Shown here one piece after another: positions 8,230 through 17,850 of a stretch of DNA of 64,000 nucleotides. The DNA is from Sphingomonas sp. SORGH_AS_0950 (GTDB lineage: Bacteria > Pseudomonadota > Alphaproteobacteria > Sphingomonadales > Sphingomonadaceae). The notes under the pieces were generated by a model. The model ran no database searches and was not told where the DNA came from. It saw only the letters and a program-made list of their open reading frames with translations. Location: assembly GCF_030818415.1 (NCBI RefSeq), contig NZ_JAUTAE010000001.1:3746001-3810000 (forward strand), read 5' to 3'. Position numbers and translations under genes: made by a program. Every line of letters begins with the position of its first letter. Positions within the stretch are counted from its first letter, which is position 1.

Positions 8230-9317
8230 TGAGTGCGACCAACCTCCTGTTCCTGCCGCCGGGCGAGGGCGGCGACTATCGCTGGATGCGGATCGAGGAT
8301 GCGCGCGTCGCGGCGGCGGGCGAGGGCCTGCCGCAAGGCGATGGCGAGGTGATCGCGGTCGCGCCCGCCGATGCGGTGTCGCTCCACTGGGCCGAGATCC
8401 CCGCCCGCTCGACCGCGCAGGCCGCCGCCGCCGCACGGCTGCTGGCCGCGGAGGTCAGCGCCGCGCCGATGGACGAGCTGCATGTCGCGGTGGGCGAGGA
8501 TGACGCGGGCAGCCGGGCCATCGGCATCGTCAATCGCGGCGCGATGGCGGGCTGGCTCAATCGGCTGGCGGGGATGGGTGTCGATCCGGTGGCGGTGGTG
8601 CCCGCGCCGCTCCTGCTGCCGCGCCCCGACCAGGGCTATGTGCGGGGCAGCCTTGCCGGGCAGGGGGTGGTGCGCGGACGCGCCTCGGGCTTTGCCGACG
8701 AGCCCGGCTTTACCGAGATCGTGACCGGCGACGATCCGCTGGCCGATCTGGATGCCGATGCGCTGGCGGACATGCTGGGCGCGGCGGCGGCGGCGGCGGC
8801 GCCCGCGCTCGACCTGCGGCAGGGGCCGTTCGCGCGGCGGCGGTCCTTCGCGATCGACTGGCGGCTGGTGCGGCGGCTCGGCCGGCTGGGGCTGGCGATC
8901 GTCGCGGTTACGCTGGCGATCGATCTGGTGCGCTGGACCAAATACAGCTTCGCCGCCGACGCGACCGAGGCCAGGATCGAGCAGGTCGCGCGCACCGCAT
9001 TGCCGCGCGGGGAAACGCTGGTCGATGCCGATCGCCAGTTGGCCGAGCGGCTGTCGGCGGTGCGCGGGCCGGGCCAGGGGTTCAGCCGGACGGCGGCGGC
9101 GGTCTTCTCGGCGGTGCGCAGCGTGCCCGGCTCCGAGCTGACCGCGATGGATTTCCAGCCGAGCGGCGACATAAGGCTGGGCGTGGCGGTGGACCGTGAG
9201 GCGCTGGCCACCGACCTGAAGCGCGCGATCGAGGCGCAGGGCTTCACCGTCCAGGCGAGCACCTTCGTCGCGGCGGGCGGGCGGATCACGGGAGAATTCA
9301 CGGTGCGCGGACGATGA
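8229..9317 (+). CDS. gspL: Type II secretion inner-membrane protein GspL
   Basis: GspL joins the cytoplasmic ATPase GspE to the periplasmic part of the assembly platform. It has an actin-like cytoplasmic domain (about residues 1-215), one transmembrane helix (LGLAIVAVTLAIDLVRW, near 220-236) and a small periplasmic ferredoxin-like domain. The ATG at 8229 overlaps the gspK stop. A GGC/GCG trinucleotide run at 8778-8802 encodes an alanine string and could be length-variable. Length is 362 aa. Assignment rests on topology and the position between gspK and gspM. Confidence 0.92.
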   Translation: MSATNLLFLPPGEGGDYRWMRIEDARVAAAGEGLPQGDGEVIAVAPADAVSLHWAEIPARSTAQAAAAARLLAAEVSAAPMDELHVAVGEDDAGSRAIGIVNRGAMAGWLNRLAGMGVDPVAVVPAPLLLPRPDQGYVRGSLAGQGVVRGRASGFADEPGFTEIVTGDDPLADLDADALADMLGAAAAAAAPALDLRQGPFARRRSFAIDWRLVRRLGRLGLAIVAVTLAIDLVRWTKYSFAADATEARIEQVARTALPRGETLVDADRQLAERLSAVRGPGQGFSRTAAAVFSAVRSVPGSELTAMDFQPSGDIRLGVAVDREALATDLKRAIEAQGFTVQASTFVAAGGRITGEFTVRGR

Positions 9318-9784
9318 CCTCGCTCAAGCTCTGGTTCGACGGCCGTTCGACCCGCGAGAAGCGGTTGTTGCTGGTCATGGCCGCGCTGATGGTCGTCACG
9401 CTCCTCTGGGGCGGCATCCTGCGTCCGCTGGGCGACGGCCTGTCGGGCGCGCGCGAGCGCCATGCCGATGCGGTGATCCGGCTGGGCGAGGCGCAGGCCA
9501 TCGCCGACGAACTGCGCCAGCGCCGCCGGCGCCCCGCCTTGTCGGGGACGCTGGCCGACACCATCCGCCTGTCGGCCGAGCAGGCGGGCTTCACCCTGTC
9601 CGGCCTGACCGAGGACGGCCCCGGCCGGGTGCGCGCGCAGATCGCCTCGGCACGCGGCGCCGCGCTGACCCCCTGGCTGGCGCGGCTGGAGCGCGGCGGG
9701 GTGCTGGTCGAGCAGGCGACGCTGACCGACAATGGCGACCGGACGCTGGGCGTGGCGCTCGTCCTGCGGGCGCGGGTGTCGTGA
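9314..9784 (+). CDS. gspM: Type II secretion protein GspM
   Basis: GspM is a small bitopic inner-membrane protein that pairs with GspL. It is 156 aa. A short cytoplasmic N-terminus ending in STREKRLLLVMAALMVVTLL gives one transmembrane segment near residues 16-35, then a coiled-coil-prone stretch rich in Arg, Ala and Glu and a ferredoxin-like C-terminal domain. It overlaps gspL by four bases and gspN by one. GspM diverges strongly between species, so order and topology carry much of the assignment. Confidence 0.9.
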   Translation: MTSLKLWFDGRSTREKRLLLVMAALMVVTLLWGGILRPLGDGLSGARERHADAVIRLGEAQAIADELRQRRRRPALSGTLADTIRLSAEQAGFTLSGLTEDGPGRVRAQIASARGAALTPWLARLERGGVLVEQATLTDNGDRTLGVALVLRARVS

Positions 9785-10506
9785 TGCGGTTGCGGCTCGC
9801 CACCCGTCCGCCGGTGCTGTTCGCCGCGATGCTGGTCGTGGCGCTGATCGTCTTCCTGCCGATGCGGCTGGCGCTGGGGGCTACGGGGCTGGCCGATCAG
9901 GGGTTGAGCGCGCGGCGGGTCGGCGGGACGATCTGGGGCGGCAGCATGCTGGAGGCGCGGTTCGGCGACGTGGCGCTGGGCGACCTGCGCGTGTCGCTGT
10001 CGCCGCTGGCGCTGCTGGTCGGGCGGGCGAAGCTGGCGTTCGAGGGGGCGGGGGCCGATGGGCGTCCGATCCTGGGCGCCGCGACGATCAGCCGCCATGC
10101 CATGGGGATTGACGGTGTGACCGCCAGCCTGCCCGCCGCCACGCTGTTCGCGCCGCTGCCCGTCACGACGCTCGCGCTGGAGGATGTGACGGTGCGGTTC
10201 CGCGACGGGGTGTGCGAGGAAGCGGGCGGGCGCGTGCGGGCGACCGTCGCGGGCGAGGCGGGCGGCCTGCCGCTGCCGCCGGTGATGACGGGCAATGCCC
10301 GGTGCGAGGCGGGGGCGCTGCTGCTGCCGATGACGGGGCAGGGGGGAAGCGAGGCGGTGAACCTGCGTATCCGTCCCGATGGCCGCTATACCGCCGACCT
10401 GGTCCTGACGCCGGGCGACCCGGCAGCGGCGGCGCGGCTGGAGCAGCTGGGCTTCGTCGCCGGATCGGGCGGCGGATACCGGCTTTCCGCGCAGGGGCGT
10501 TTTTGA
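9784..10506 (+). CDS. gspN: Type II secretion protein GspN
   Basis: GspN is the last T2SS gene of the operon, an accessory inner-membrane protein found in some systems. It has an N-terminal transmembrane segment (PVLFAAMLVVALIVFLPMRL) followed by a periplasmic domain with the motif GGTIWGGSM near residue 44-52, typical of GspN. Length is 240 aa. The ATG at 9784 overlaps the gspM stop. An in-frame GTG three bases earlier is the only alternative. No gspO peptidase gene follows; the operon ends here, before a tRNA promoter. Confidence 0.9.
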   Translation: MRLRLATRPPVLFAAMLVVALIVFLPMRLALGATGLADQGLSARRVGGTIWGGSMLEARFGDVALGDLRVSLSPLALLVGRAKLAFEGAGADGRPILGAATISRHAMGIDGVTASLPAATLFAPLPVTTLALEDVTVRFRDGVCEEAGGRVRATVAGEAGGLPLPPVMTGNARCEAGALLLPMTGQGGSEAVNLRIRPDGRYTADLVLTPGDPAAAARLEQLGFVAGSGGGYRLSAQGRF

Positions 10507-10543
10507 GGGAGGGGGAATTTTTGACGGGGACGGTTTTGGGCGC

Positions 10544-10572
10544 TTGACGAGACCGGGTGATCCCGTTTAGGG
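10544..10572 (+). promoter_or_regulatory. Candidate promoter of tRNA-His
   Basis: TTGACG at 10544-10549 is followed after 17 bases by TTAGGG at 10567-10572, about 15 bases before the tRNA. This fits a sigma-70-type promoter. Confidence 0.5.
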
Positions 10573-10587
10573 GCGCAAGCCTTCGCG

Positions 10588-10664
10588 GCGACCGTAGTTC
10601 AATTGGTTAGAGCGCCGGCTTGTGATGCCGGAAGTTGCGGGTTCAAGTCCCGTCGGTCGCCCCA
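10588..10664 (+). tRNA. tRNA-His (GTG anticodon)
   Basis: The sequence folds as a full cloverleaf. The acceptor GCGACCG pairs with CGGTCGC. The anticodon stem CCGGC/GCCGG encloses a loop with GTG, and the T loop is GTTCAAG. C73 and an encoded CCA end it at 10664. The base at 10587 is G, matching the extra G-1 that is characteristic of tRNA-His. No integrase or direct repeat suggests use as an attachment site. Confidence 0.97.
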
Positions 10665-10758
10665 TTCTTTCCGGCCACTCGCTGGCCACGGCACCGGCCC
10701 CTTTCAGGCCCGTGTCCCCCCAATATCCTCGCCGATCTGGGTGGCCGGGTCAGAAGCC

Positions 10759-10787
10759 TCGGTCCGGTACCGCTTTAGTCGGACCGA
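10759..10787. promoter_or_regulatory. Inverted repeat before the amino-acid dehydrogenase
   Basis: TCGGTCCG (10759-10766) and CGGACCGA (10780-10787) are perfect inverted copies with a 13-base spacer. They end nine bases before the ATG at 10797. It could be an operator or an RNA hairpin overlapping the ribosome binding region. Confidence 0.35.
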
Positions 10788-10796
10788 AGGACGAGC

Positions 10797-11843
10797 ATGA
10801 CGAACTGGGGCTTTCCCGATTTCGACGCGCATGAAGGCGTGCATCTGTTCACCGATCCCGCATCGGGGTTGCAGGCGGTCATCGCGGTGCATTCCACCCA
10901 TCTGGGCCCGGCGGCGGGCGGTGCGCGCTTCTGGCATTATGCCACGCCCGCGCTCGCCATCACCGACGCGCTGCGCCTGTCGCGCGGCATGAGCTACAAG
11001 AATGCGATGGCGGGCCTGGCGCTGGGCGGCGGCAAGGGCGTGGTCCTGGCGGCCAAGCCAGGCGACGTCATCACCACCGCGCAGCTGGAAGCCTTCGGTC
11101 GCGCGGTCGAATCGCTGGGCGGCCGTTATGTGACTGCCGAGGATGTCGGCATGTCGGAAGAGCGGATGAAGGTCATCGCGACCCAGACCCGCTATGTCTC
11201 CGGCCTGCCGGTGGCGAGCGGCGCGGCGGGCGGCGATCCCGGCCCCTATACCGCGCATGGCGTCTATCTGGGCGTCAAGGCGGCCGCCAAGCGCGGGCTG
11301 GGCGCGACCGACATGAAGGGCGTGCGCGTCGCGATCCAGGGCGTCGGCTCGGTCGGCGGCGGTCTGGCCAAGCTGCTGGCCAAGGACGGCGCAGTGCTCA
11401 CCATCGCCGACGTCAACCAGGCCCGTGCCGAGGCGATGGCAGCGGAACTAGGCGCCAGCTTCGCCCCGGCCGACGAAATCCTGTTCGCCGATGTCGATCT
11501 GGTCAGCCCCAATGCGCTGGGCGCGGTGCTCACCGCCGATTCGATCCAGCGGCTGAAGGCCAAGGTCGTCGCGGGCGGCGCCAACAACCAGCTGGCGACC
11601 CGTGAAGACGGCGCGCGCGTGGCGGAAGCGGGCATCCTCTATGCCCCCGATTACGTCATCAACGCGGGCGGCATCATCAATGTCGGTCTGGAATATCTGG
11701 GCCAGGGCGACGAAGCCGAGGTCATGGCGCGCATCGCCAAGATCCCCGAGCGTCTGGAACAGGTGTGGCAGCGCTCGGCCGAGACCGGCCATCCCGCCTC
11801 GGACGTCGCGGACGAGATCGCGCAGGGCCTGATCGGCCGCTGA
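10797..11843 (+). CDS. Glu/Leu/Phe/Val family amino-acid dehydrogenase (leucine dehydrogenase-like)
   Basis: This is an NAD(P)-dependent amino-acid dehydrogenase that would interconvert a branched-chain or aromatic amino acid and its 2-oxo acid with ammonia. It is 348 aa, the size of leucine and phenylalanine dehydrogenases and shorter than glutamate dehydrogenases. The N-terminal domain has the catalytic-lysine region YKNAMAGLALGGGKGV near residue 67-82. A Rossmann domain follows with IQGVGSVGGGLA near 180. The Asn/Asp pattern VSPNALGAV and VAGGANNQL fits the family. It appears monocistronic. Which amino acid it uses cannot be told from the sequence. Confidence 0.88.
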   Translation: MTNWGFPDFDAHEGVHLFTDPASGLQAVIAVHSTHLGPAAGGARFWHYATPALAITDALRLSRGMSYKNAMAGLALGGGKGVVLAAKPGDVITTAQLEAFGRAVESLGGRYVTAEDVGMSEERMKVIATQTRYVSGLPVASGAAGGDPGPYTAHGVYLGVKAAAKRGLGATDMKGVRVAIQGVGSVGGGLAKLLAKDGAVLTIADVNQARAEAMAAELGASFAPADEILFADVDLVSPNALGAVLTADSIQRLKAKVVAGGANNQLATREDGARVAEAGILYAPDYVINAGGIINVGLEYLGQGDEAEVMARIAKIPERLEQVWQRSAETGHPASDVADEIAQGLIGR

Positions 11844-11849
11844 CTTTAA

Positions 11850-11967
11850 TTCCTCCCCTGTAAGGGGAGGTGGCAGTCCGAAGGACTGACGGAGGGGTGT
11901 CCCCAATGGCGGTGATACCCCTCCACCACCGCTTCGCGGCGGTCCCCCTCCCCTTGCAGGGGAGGAA
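11850..11967. repeat. CCTCCCC/GGGGAGG palindromic element upstream of sufR
   Basis: This is a close relative of the element inside gspI. It starts TTCCTCCCCTGTAAGGGGAG and ends CCCCTTGCAGGGGAGGAA, with GACGGAGGGGTGTC and ATACCCCTCCACCACC inside. It lies between the dehydrogenase stop and the sufR promoter region. Confidence 0.8.
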
Positions 11968-12038
11968 GAGTTGATCACACCGATCGAAATTCCCGCACGC
12001 GAAACCCGGTTGACGAACCGTCGCCTCGCGCCCATTTG

Positions 12039-12065
12039 CCAATCGGACCAAATCCATCCGATTGG
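12039..12065. promoter_or_regulatory. Candidate sufR operator (9-9-9 inverted repeat)
   Basis: CCAATCGGA (12039-12047) and TCCGATTGG (12057-12065) are perfect inverted copies with a nine-base spacer. They end five bases before the sufR ATG and overlap its ribosome binding site. A TTGACG at 12010-12015 is a possible -35. Autoregulation by SufR is inferred from position. Confidence 0.55.
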
Positions 12066-12070
12066 AGATC

Positions 12071-12526
12071 ATGCGCCTTTCCAGCCTAGCCGATTATGCG
12101 GTCGTGATGATGACCGCCGCCGCGCGCGAGGGTGCCGGCGGGCGGAGCAATGCGACCCTGCTGGCCGGGCAGACGGGCGTGCCGCTGCCCACCGCGCAGA
12201 AGCTGGTCAGTCGTCTGGCCACCGCCGGGCTGATCGAGAGCACGCGCGGCACCGGCGGCGGCATCCGTCTGGCGCGCGACGCGGATGCGATCAGCCTGGC
12301 CGATATCGTCGAGGCGGTGGACGGCCCCATCGCGCTGACCGCCTGTGTCGAGGGGGCTGCGCATGAATGCGGCCTGGAGATGCAATGTCGCGTCCGGCCG
12401 CATTGGCATGTCGTCAATCAGGCGGTACGCGCCGCCTTTTCCGGGGTGACGCTCGCGACGCTCGCCGCCGATCCTGTTGAATCGCAAGTGATGGGCGCGG
12501 AGCTGCGTCCGGGGGTATTCGCCTGA
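12071..12526 (+). CDS. sufR: Rrf2-family SUF operon regulator
   Basis: This is a DNA-binding regulator of the Rrf2/IscR family that likely senses Fe-S cluster status and controls the suf operon it heads. It is 151 aa. The N-terminal winged helix starts [14 protein letters not shown]. Three cysteines in the pattern C-x7-C-x5-C near residues 94-108 resemble the IscR cluster ligands C-x5-C-x5-C. The ATG at 12071 gives the usual family N-terminus; the TTG at 12062 would lie inside the operator. Its stop overlaps the sufB start. It could equally be called IscR; the suf context favours SufR. Confidence 0.9.
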   Translation: MRLSSLADYAVVMMTAAAREGAGGRSNATLLAGQTGVPLPTAQKLVSRLATAGLIESTRGTGGGIRLARDADAISLADIVEAVDGPIALTACVEGAAHECGLEMQCRVRPHWHVVNQAVRAAFSGVTLATLAADPVESQVMGAELRPGVFA

Positions 12527-13989
12527 TGGCCACGAAGAATGCAGAGGCGCTCGCCGCCGCCAACAAGAAGTACGAGTGGGGCTTCGCCACCGAGATCGAG
12601 CAGGACTTCGCGCCCAAGGGGCTGAGCGAGGATACGGTCCGCTATATCTCGGCTAAGAAGAACGAACCCAAATGGATGCTCGACTGGCGGCTGAAGGCGT
12701 TCCGGTTGTGGCAGACGCTGGAGACACCCGACTGGGCCAAGCTGAACATTTCGCCGATCGACTATCAGGACGCGTATTACTACGCGGAGCCCAAGCAGAA
12801 GAAGACGATCGCGTCGCTGGACGAGCTCGATCCCGAAATCCGCCGGACCTACGAGAAGCTGGGCATCCCGATCGCCGAGCAGGAAGTGCTGGCGGGCGTC
12901 GAGGGCGCGCGCAAGGTCGCGGTCGACGCGGTGTTCGACAGCGTCTCGGTCGCGACCACCTTCCGCAAGGAGCTGGAAGCGGCGGGTGTGATTTTCCGCT
13001 CGATCTCCGAGGCGATCAAGGAATATCCCGATCTCGTCCGCAAATGGCTGGGCAAGGTCGTGCCGCAGCGCGATAACTACTTCGCCACGCTCAACTCGGC
13101 GGTCTTCTCCGACGGCACTTTCGTCTACATCCCCGAGGGCGTTCGCTGCCCGATGGAGCTGTCGACCTATTTCCGCATCAACGCGGAGAATACCGGCCAG
13201 TTCGAACGCACGCTGATCGTCGCGGACAAGGGGGCGTACGTCTCCTATCTCGAAGGTTGCACCGCGCCGATGCGCGACGAGAACCAGCTTCACGCGGCGG
13301 TGGTCGAGCTGGTTGCGCTGGACGATGCCGAGATCAAATATTCGACCGTCCAGAACTGGTATCCGGGCGACGAGAATGGCGTCGGCGGCATCTATAACTT
13401 CGTCACCAAGCGCGCGCTGTGCCAGGGCAAGAACAGCAAGGTGTCGTGGACTCAGGTCGAAACCGGCTCGGCGGTGACGTGGAAATATCCGTCCTGCGTG
13501 CTGGCGGGCGACGGTTCGGTGGGCGAGTTCTACTCGGTCGCGGTGACGAACAATCGCCAGCAGGCCGATACCGGCACCAAGATGATCCATCTGGGCAAGA
13601 ACACGCGCTCGACCATCGTGTCGAAGGGGATTTCGGCCGGGCGCTCGGACAACACCTATCGCGGGCTCGTCCGCGTGGCGGCGACCGCCGAGAATGTCCG
13701 CAACTTCACCCAGTGCGACAGCCTGCTGCTGGGGGACCAGTGCGGTGCGCACACCGTGCCGTACATCGAGGTGAAGAACCCCAGCGCGCAGATCGAGCAT
13801 GAGGCGACGACCAGCAAGATCAGCGAGGATCAGCTCTTCTACGCGATGAGCCGTGGGTTGGATCAGGAGGCGGCGGTCGCGCTGATCGTCAACGGCTTTG
13901 CTCGCGAGGTGCTGCAACAACTACCGATGGAGTTTGCGGTCGAAGCGCAGAAGCTGCTGGGGATTTCGCTGGAGGGGTCGGTTGGATAG
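12526..13989 (+). CDS. sufB: Fe-S cluster scaffold protein SufB
   Basis: SufB is the core scaffold subunit of the SufBCD complex that builds Fe-S clusters in the cytoplasm. It is 487 aa and highly conserved. Recognisable stretches are [29 protein letters not shown] and [12 protein letters not shown], with the essential cysteine in the last. The C-terminal part has the SufBD beta-helix and [20 protein letters not shown]. It overlaps sufR by one base. Its 3' end contains GGAGGGG (13971-13977), which acts as a ribosome site for the small ORF that follows. Confidence 0.97.
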   Translation: MATKNAEALAAANKKYEWGFATEIEQDFAPKGLSEDTVRYISAKKNEPKWMLDWRLKAFRLWQTLETPDWAKLNISPIDYQDAYYYAEPKQKKTIASLDELDPEIRRTYEKLGIPIAEQEVLAGVEGARKVAVDAVFDSVSVATTFRKELEAAGVIFRSISEAIKEYPDLVRKWLGKVVPQRDNYFATLNSAVFSDGTFVYIPEGVRCPMELSTYFRINAENTGQFERTLIVADKGAYVSYLEGCTAPMRDENQLHAAVVELVALDDAEIKYSTVQNWYPGDENGVGGIYNFVTKRALCQGKNSKVSWTQVETGSAVTWKYPSCVLAGDGSVGEFYSVAVTNNRQQADTGTKMIHLGKNTRSTIVSKGISAGRSDNTYRGLVRVAATAENVRNFTQCDSLLLGDQCGAHTVPYIEVKNPSAQIEHEATTSKISEDQLFYAMSRGLDQEAAVALIVNGFAREVLQQLPMEFAVEAQKLLGISLEGSVG

Positions 13990-14219
13990 CCCATTCTTCT
14001 TTGAAGGAACCAAATATCGGTCGCGGGGCGATGAGGCATCTCATTTCCATTGGATGGAACGAATTGCCTGCATACGCCGTGTGAAAGGTATCGGGCGCCG
14101 TGTCTTTATGGACATTGACCGATCCAACGTCACGGCGACCGCTCTTGAAGAATTAAATGCCATTTATCACCGCTACGGCGGCGATCTTACCCAACTTACA
14201 GCGCTTTCAGAGGGCGGTC

Positions 14220-14233
<14 letters not shown>
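13982..14233 (+). CDS. Small unknown protein between sufB and sufC
   Basis: An 83-aa ORF of no family I recognise lies within the suf operon. A TTG at 13982 overlaps the sufB stop and is placed six bases after GGAGG (13971-13975). In-frame ATGs lie further in. The protein starts [16 protein letters not shown] and has a basic middle ([13 protein letters not shown]) and a helical end ([14 protein letters not shown]). It overlaps sufC by 14 bases, as a coupled gene would. The DNA is near 51% GC with AT-rich codons (TTT, AAA, TTA), unlike its neighbours, which suggests acquisition. It may be a real gene or the relic of one. Confidence 0.55.
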
Positions 14234-14968
<735 letters not shown>

Positions 14969-14972
<4 letters not shown>

Positions 14973-16048
14973 CCACCACGCTGGAACTCCCTTCGACGCG
15001 TGAGGAGGCCTGGCGCTGGGCCGATATCGACGCGCTTCGCCGCGCGGCGGAGAGCGAGCGGGCGGTGCCGGTCACGGGGGCTGATCGTTTTCTCGATCTG
15101 CCGGGCGCGCGGTTGCTGTTCGTCGACGGCGTGCTGGATGAAAGCGTCAGCAGCCTCGGCCCGGTTCAGCTGACCCAGATCGACGCCAGCGACCATCCGC
15201 TGGGGCGGCAGGCGCTCGGGCGCGGCTGGTCGCTGCGGCTGGAGCGTGACGCGGTCGCGGAGCCCGTGCAGATCGTCCATGTCGCCAGCGGCGCGGCCAA
15301 TCATCTGCCCGCCGAGATCGTGCTGGCCGAGGATGCGGCGGCGCAGGTCTATGAGACCTATGTCGGGCGCGGCTGGACCAACCGGCTGACGCGGCTGAAG
15401 CTCGCCGCATCGGCGCGGCTGATGCGCGCGGTGCGTCTGTTGCAGGATGACGGCTTCGTGTCGCTGCGCGAGGAAGCCGAGCTGGGTGAGGGCGCGAGCC
15501 TGACCGCGACCTTCCTGGCGGCGGGCAATATGGGCGCGCGCATCGATGGCGGGATCACCCAGACCGGCGACGGGGCCTATGCCGAGTTCGGGGGCGCGCT
15601 GCTGACCCGGGGCGAGTTGAAGCAGGAGTGCGCGGTGTCGCTGCGCCATGCCGCGCTGAACGGCCAGAGCCACCAGCTGTGGCGCGCGGTCGCCGCCGAT
15701 CGCAGCCAGGCGAGCCTGGCCGCGCGGGTCGAAGTGGCGCGCCATGCGCAGAAGACCGATGGCGAACAGTCGCTTCGCGGCCTGCTGCTCCAGCGGACCG
15801 CGACGGTGAACCTGAAGCCCGAGCTGGAAATCTTCGCCGACGACGTAAAGTGCGCGCACGGCGCGACCGTGGGCGAGCTGGATGCCAAGGCGCTGTTCTA
15901 CATGCAGAGCCGCGGCATCCCCAAGCCCCGCGCGCAGGCGCTGCTGACCCGCGCCTTCGTGGCGGATGCGATCGACCGGATCGGCAACGAGGTGGTGCGC
16001 GAGGCCTTTGCGGCGGACGCGGACGCCTGGCTGGAGGCCGCGCTTTGA
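14969..16048 (+). CDS. sufD: Fe-S cluster assembly protein SufD
   Basis: SufD is the SufB paralogue that completes the SufBC2D scaffold and is needed for iron entry. It is 359 aa. The first half is diverged, as usual; the C-terminal SufBD core is clear: NLKPELEIFADDVKCAHGA with the conserved Cys-His pair, then LDAKALFYMQSRGIPKPRAQ and a final helical stretch. GTG at 14969 overlaps the sufC stop. A palindromic repeat separates it from sufS. Confidence 0.95.
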
Positions 16049-16063
16049 TGCCGACCACCCAAA

Positions 16064-16181
16064 TCCTCCCCATCTTCGATGGGGAGGGGGACCGCCGCGA
16101 AGCGGTGGTGGAGGGGCGAGGGGCAAGCCCCTCCACCATGCTGCGCATGGTCCCCCTCCCCAAGCATAGCTTGGGGAGGAT
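16064..16181. repeat. Palindromic element between sufD and sufS
   Basis: It starts ATCCTCCCCATCTTCGATGG and ends CCAAGCATAGCTTGGGGAGG. Inside are CCGCGAAGCGG, GGTGGTGGAGGGG and the inverted CCCCTCCACC. It is related in plan to the elements at 6058 and 11850. Its right end, GGGGAGGA, lies eight bases before the sufS ATG and so acts as the Shine-Dalgarno sequence. Confidence 0.8.
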
Positions 16182-16187
16182 CGGGTG

Positions 16188-17393
16188 ATGGCGACGGCAT
16201 CTCCTCTGGACCGGCTGGCGGATTTTCCGGCGATCCCGGACGGCTGGGCTTATCTCGACACCGCTGCGACCGCGCAGAAGCCGCAAGTGGTGATCGACGC
16301 CATCACGCGGGCCTATGACACCAGCTATGCCACGGTGCATCGCGGCGTCTATCAGCGTTCGGCCGACATGACGCTCGCCTATGAAGCCGCCCGCGAAGCG
16401 ACCGCGCGGTTCATCGGTGCGGGGTCGCCGAACGAGATCGTCTTCACGCGCGGCGCGACCGAGGGGATCAACCTCGTCGCGCAATGCTGGGCCGCGACCC
16501 AGTTGAAGGCGGGCGACCGCATCCTGCTGTCGATGCTGGAGCATCACTCCAATATCGTGCCGTGGCAGATGGTCGCCGAGCGGCTGGGTGTCGCGATCGA
16601 CGTGTTGCCGCTGACGGCGGATCACCGCATCGACCTGGACGCGATGGAGCAGATGCTGACCCCGGCGCATAAGCTGGTGGCGCTGGGCCATGTGTCGAAC
16701 GTGCTGGGCTCGGTGCTCGATGGGCGCCGTGCGGCCGATCTGGCGCATGGCGTGGGTGCGAAGATCCTGCTCGACGGGTGCCAGGCGGTGCCGCGCATCG
16801 CGGTCGACGTGGGGGCGCTCGACTGCGACTTCTATGTCTTCTCCGGCCACAAGCTCTATGGCCCCACCGGGATCGGCGTGCTGTGGGCGCGGCCCGAACT
16901 GCTCGACGCGATGCCGCCCTATCAGGGTGGCGGGTCGATGATCGATCGGGTCAGCTTCGAGAAGACGACCTATGCCCCGCCGCCCGGCCGGTTCGAGGCG
17001 GGGACGCCGCATATCGTCGGGACGCTCGGGCTTCATGCCGCGATCGACTATGTGTCGGCCATCGGGCTGGATGCGATCCATGCGCATGAGGCCGCCCTGG
17101 TCGCGCAGGCGCGCGCGGGGCTGTCGGCGATCAACTCGGTGCGGCTGCTGGGTCCGGAAGACTCCGCCGGAATCGTCAGTTTCGCGGTCGAGGGGGTTCA
17201 TCCCCACGACATCGGCACCATATTGGACGAGAGCCGGGTGGCGATCCGGGCGGGCCATCACTGCGCCCAGCCCTTGATGGAGGCGCTCGGCCTGCCCGCC
17301 ACCGCGCGGGCGAGTTTCGGCGTGTATAACGGACCCGATGACGTCGCGGCGCTGGTGGATGGCGTCCGGCGGGTCACGAGGATTTTCGGATGA
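16188..17393 (+). CDS. sufS: Cysteine desulfurase SufS
   Basis: SufS is a PLP-dependent enzyme that takes sulfur from L-cysteine for Fe-S cluster assembly. It is 401 aa. The family start YLDTAATAQKP and RGVYQRSADMT are present. The PLP lysine is in FYVFSGHKLYGPTGIG near residue 221, and the persulfide cysteine is in IRAGHHCAQP near 359. I chose ATG 16188, eight bases after GGGGAGGA, over the GTG three bases earlier. It overlaps sufT by four bases. Confidence 0.96.
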   Translation: MATASPLDRLADFPAIPDGWAYLDTAATAQKPQVVIDAITRAYDTSYATVHRGVYQRSADMTLAYEAAREATARFIGAGSPNEIVFTRGATEGINLVAQCWAATQLKAGDRILLSMLEHHSNIVPWQMVAERLGVAIDVLPLTADHRIDLDAMEQMLTPAHKLVALGHVSNVLGSVLDGRRAADLAHGVGAKILLDGCQAVPRIAVDVGALDCDFYVFSGHKLYGPTGIGVLWARPELLDAMPPYQGGGSMIDRVSFEKTTYAPPPGRFEAGTPHIVGTLGLHAAIDYVSAIGLDAIHAHEAALVAQARAGLSAINSVRLLGPEDSAGIVSFAVEGVHPHDIGTILDESRVAIRAGHHCAQPLMEALGLPATARASFGVYNGPDDVAALVDGVRRVTRIFG

Positions 17394-17848
17394 GCAGTTT
17401 CAAGATCGAAGAGGTCGAAAGCGTCGAGCAGCCGCCCAAGGCGCGCGTGCAGGACGTGGTCGAGGCACCGGCCGAGCGGCAACGCGACTATCTGTCGGGC
17501 TTCCTCTCGCAAAAGCCGACCGCCGACGATCCGACCCAGCCGGGCGGCGCGCTGTATGACGGGATCATCGACGCGCTGAAGGAAATCTACGACCCCGAAA
17601 TCCCGGTCAATATCTATGACCTGGGGCTGATCTACGGCGTCGAGGTGACCGAGGGCGGCCATGCGGTCGTCACCATGACGCTGACCACCCCGCATTGCCC
17701 GGTCGCGGAGTCGATGCCGGGCGAGGTCGAACTGCGCGTCTCGGCGGTGCCGGGGATCGCGACTGCCGACGTCAACCTGATCTGGGACCCGCCCTGGGAC
17801 CCGCAGAAGATGTCGGACGACGCCAAGCTCGAACTGGGGATGCTCTGA
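17390..17848 (+). CDS. sufT: SUF-associated MIP18/DUF59 protein SufT
   Basis: This small protein belongs to the MIP18/DUF59 family and is thought to help mature Fe-S proteins. It is 152 aa. A variable N-terminus of about 50 aa is followed by the conserved core KEIYDPEIPVNIYDLGLIYG and TTPHCPVAESMP with the family cysteine, then WDPPWDPQKMSDDAKLELG. It overlaps sufS by four bases and precedes sufA by two, so it is part of the operon. The exact role is inferred from family and context. Confidence 0.93.
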   Translation: MSSFKIEEVESVEQPPKARVQDVVEAPAERQRDYLSGFLSQKPTADDPTQPGGALYDGIIDALKEIYDPEIPVNIYDLGLIYGVEVTEGGHAVVTMTLTTPHCPVAESMPGEVELRVSAVPGIATADVNLIWDPPWDPQKMSDDAKLELGML

Positions 17849-17850
17849 CC

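Noticed and set aside
10588..10664. tRNA-His as a genomic-island attachment site
   Set aside because: No integrase gene and no direct repeat of the tRNA 3' end was seen downstream.
14055..14080. GGAAC-N17-CGTG inside the small suf ORF as a stress promoter
   Set aside because: It lies within coding sequence of an operon, mismatches the consensus, and one such match by chance is likely.
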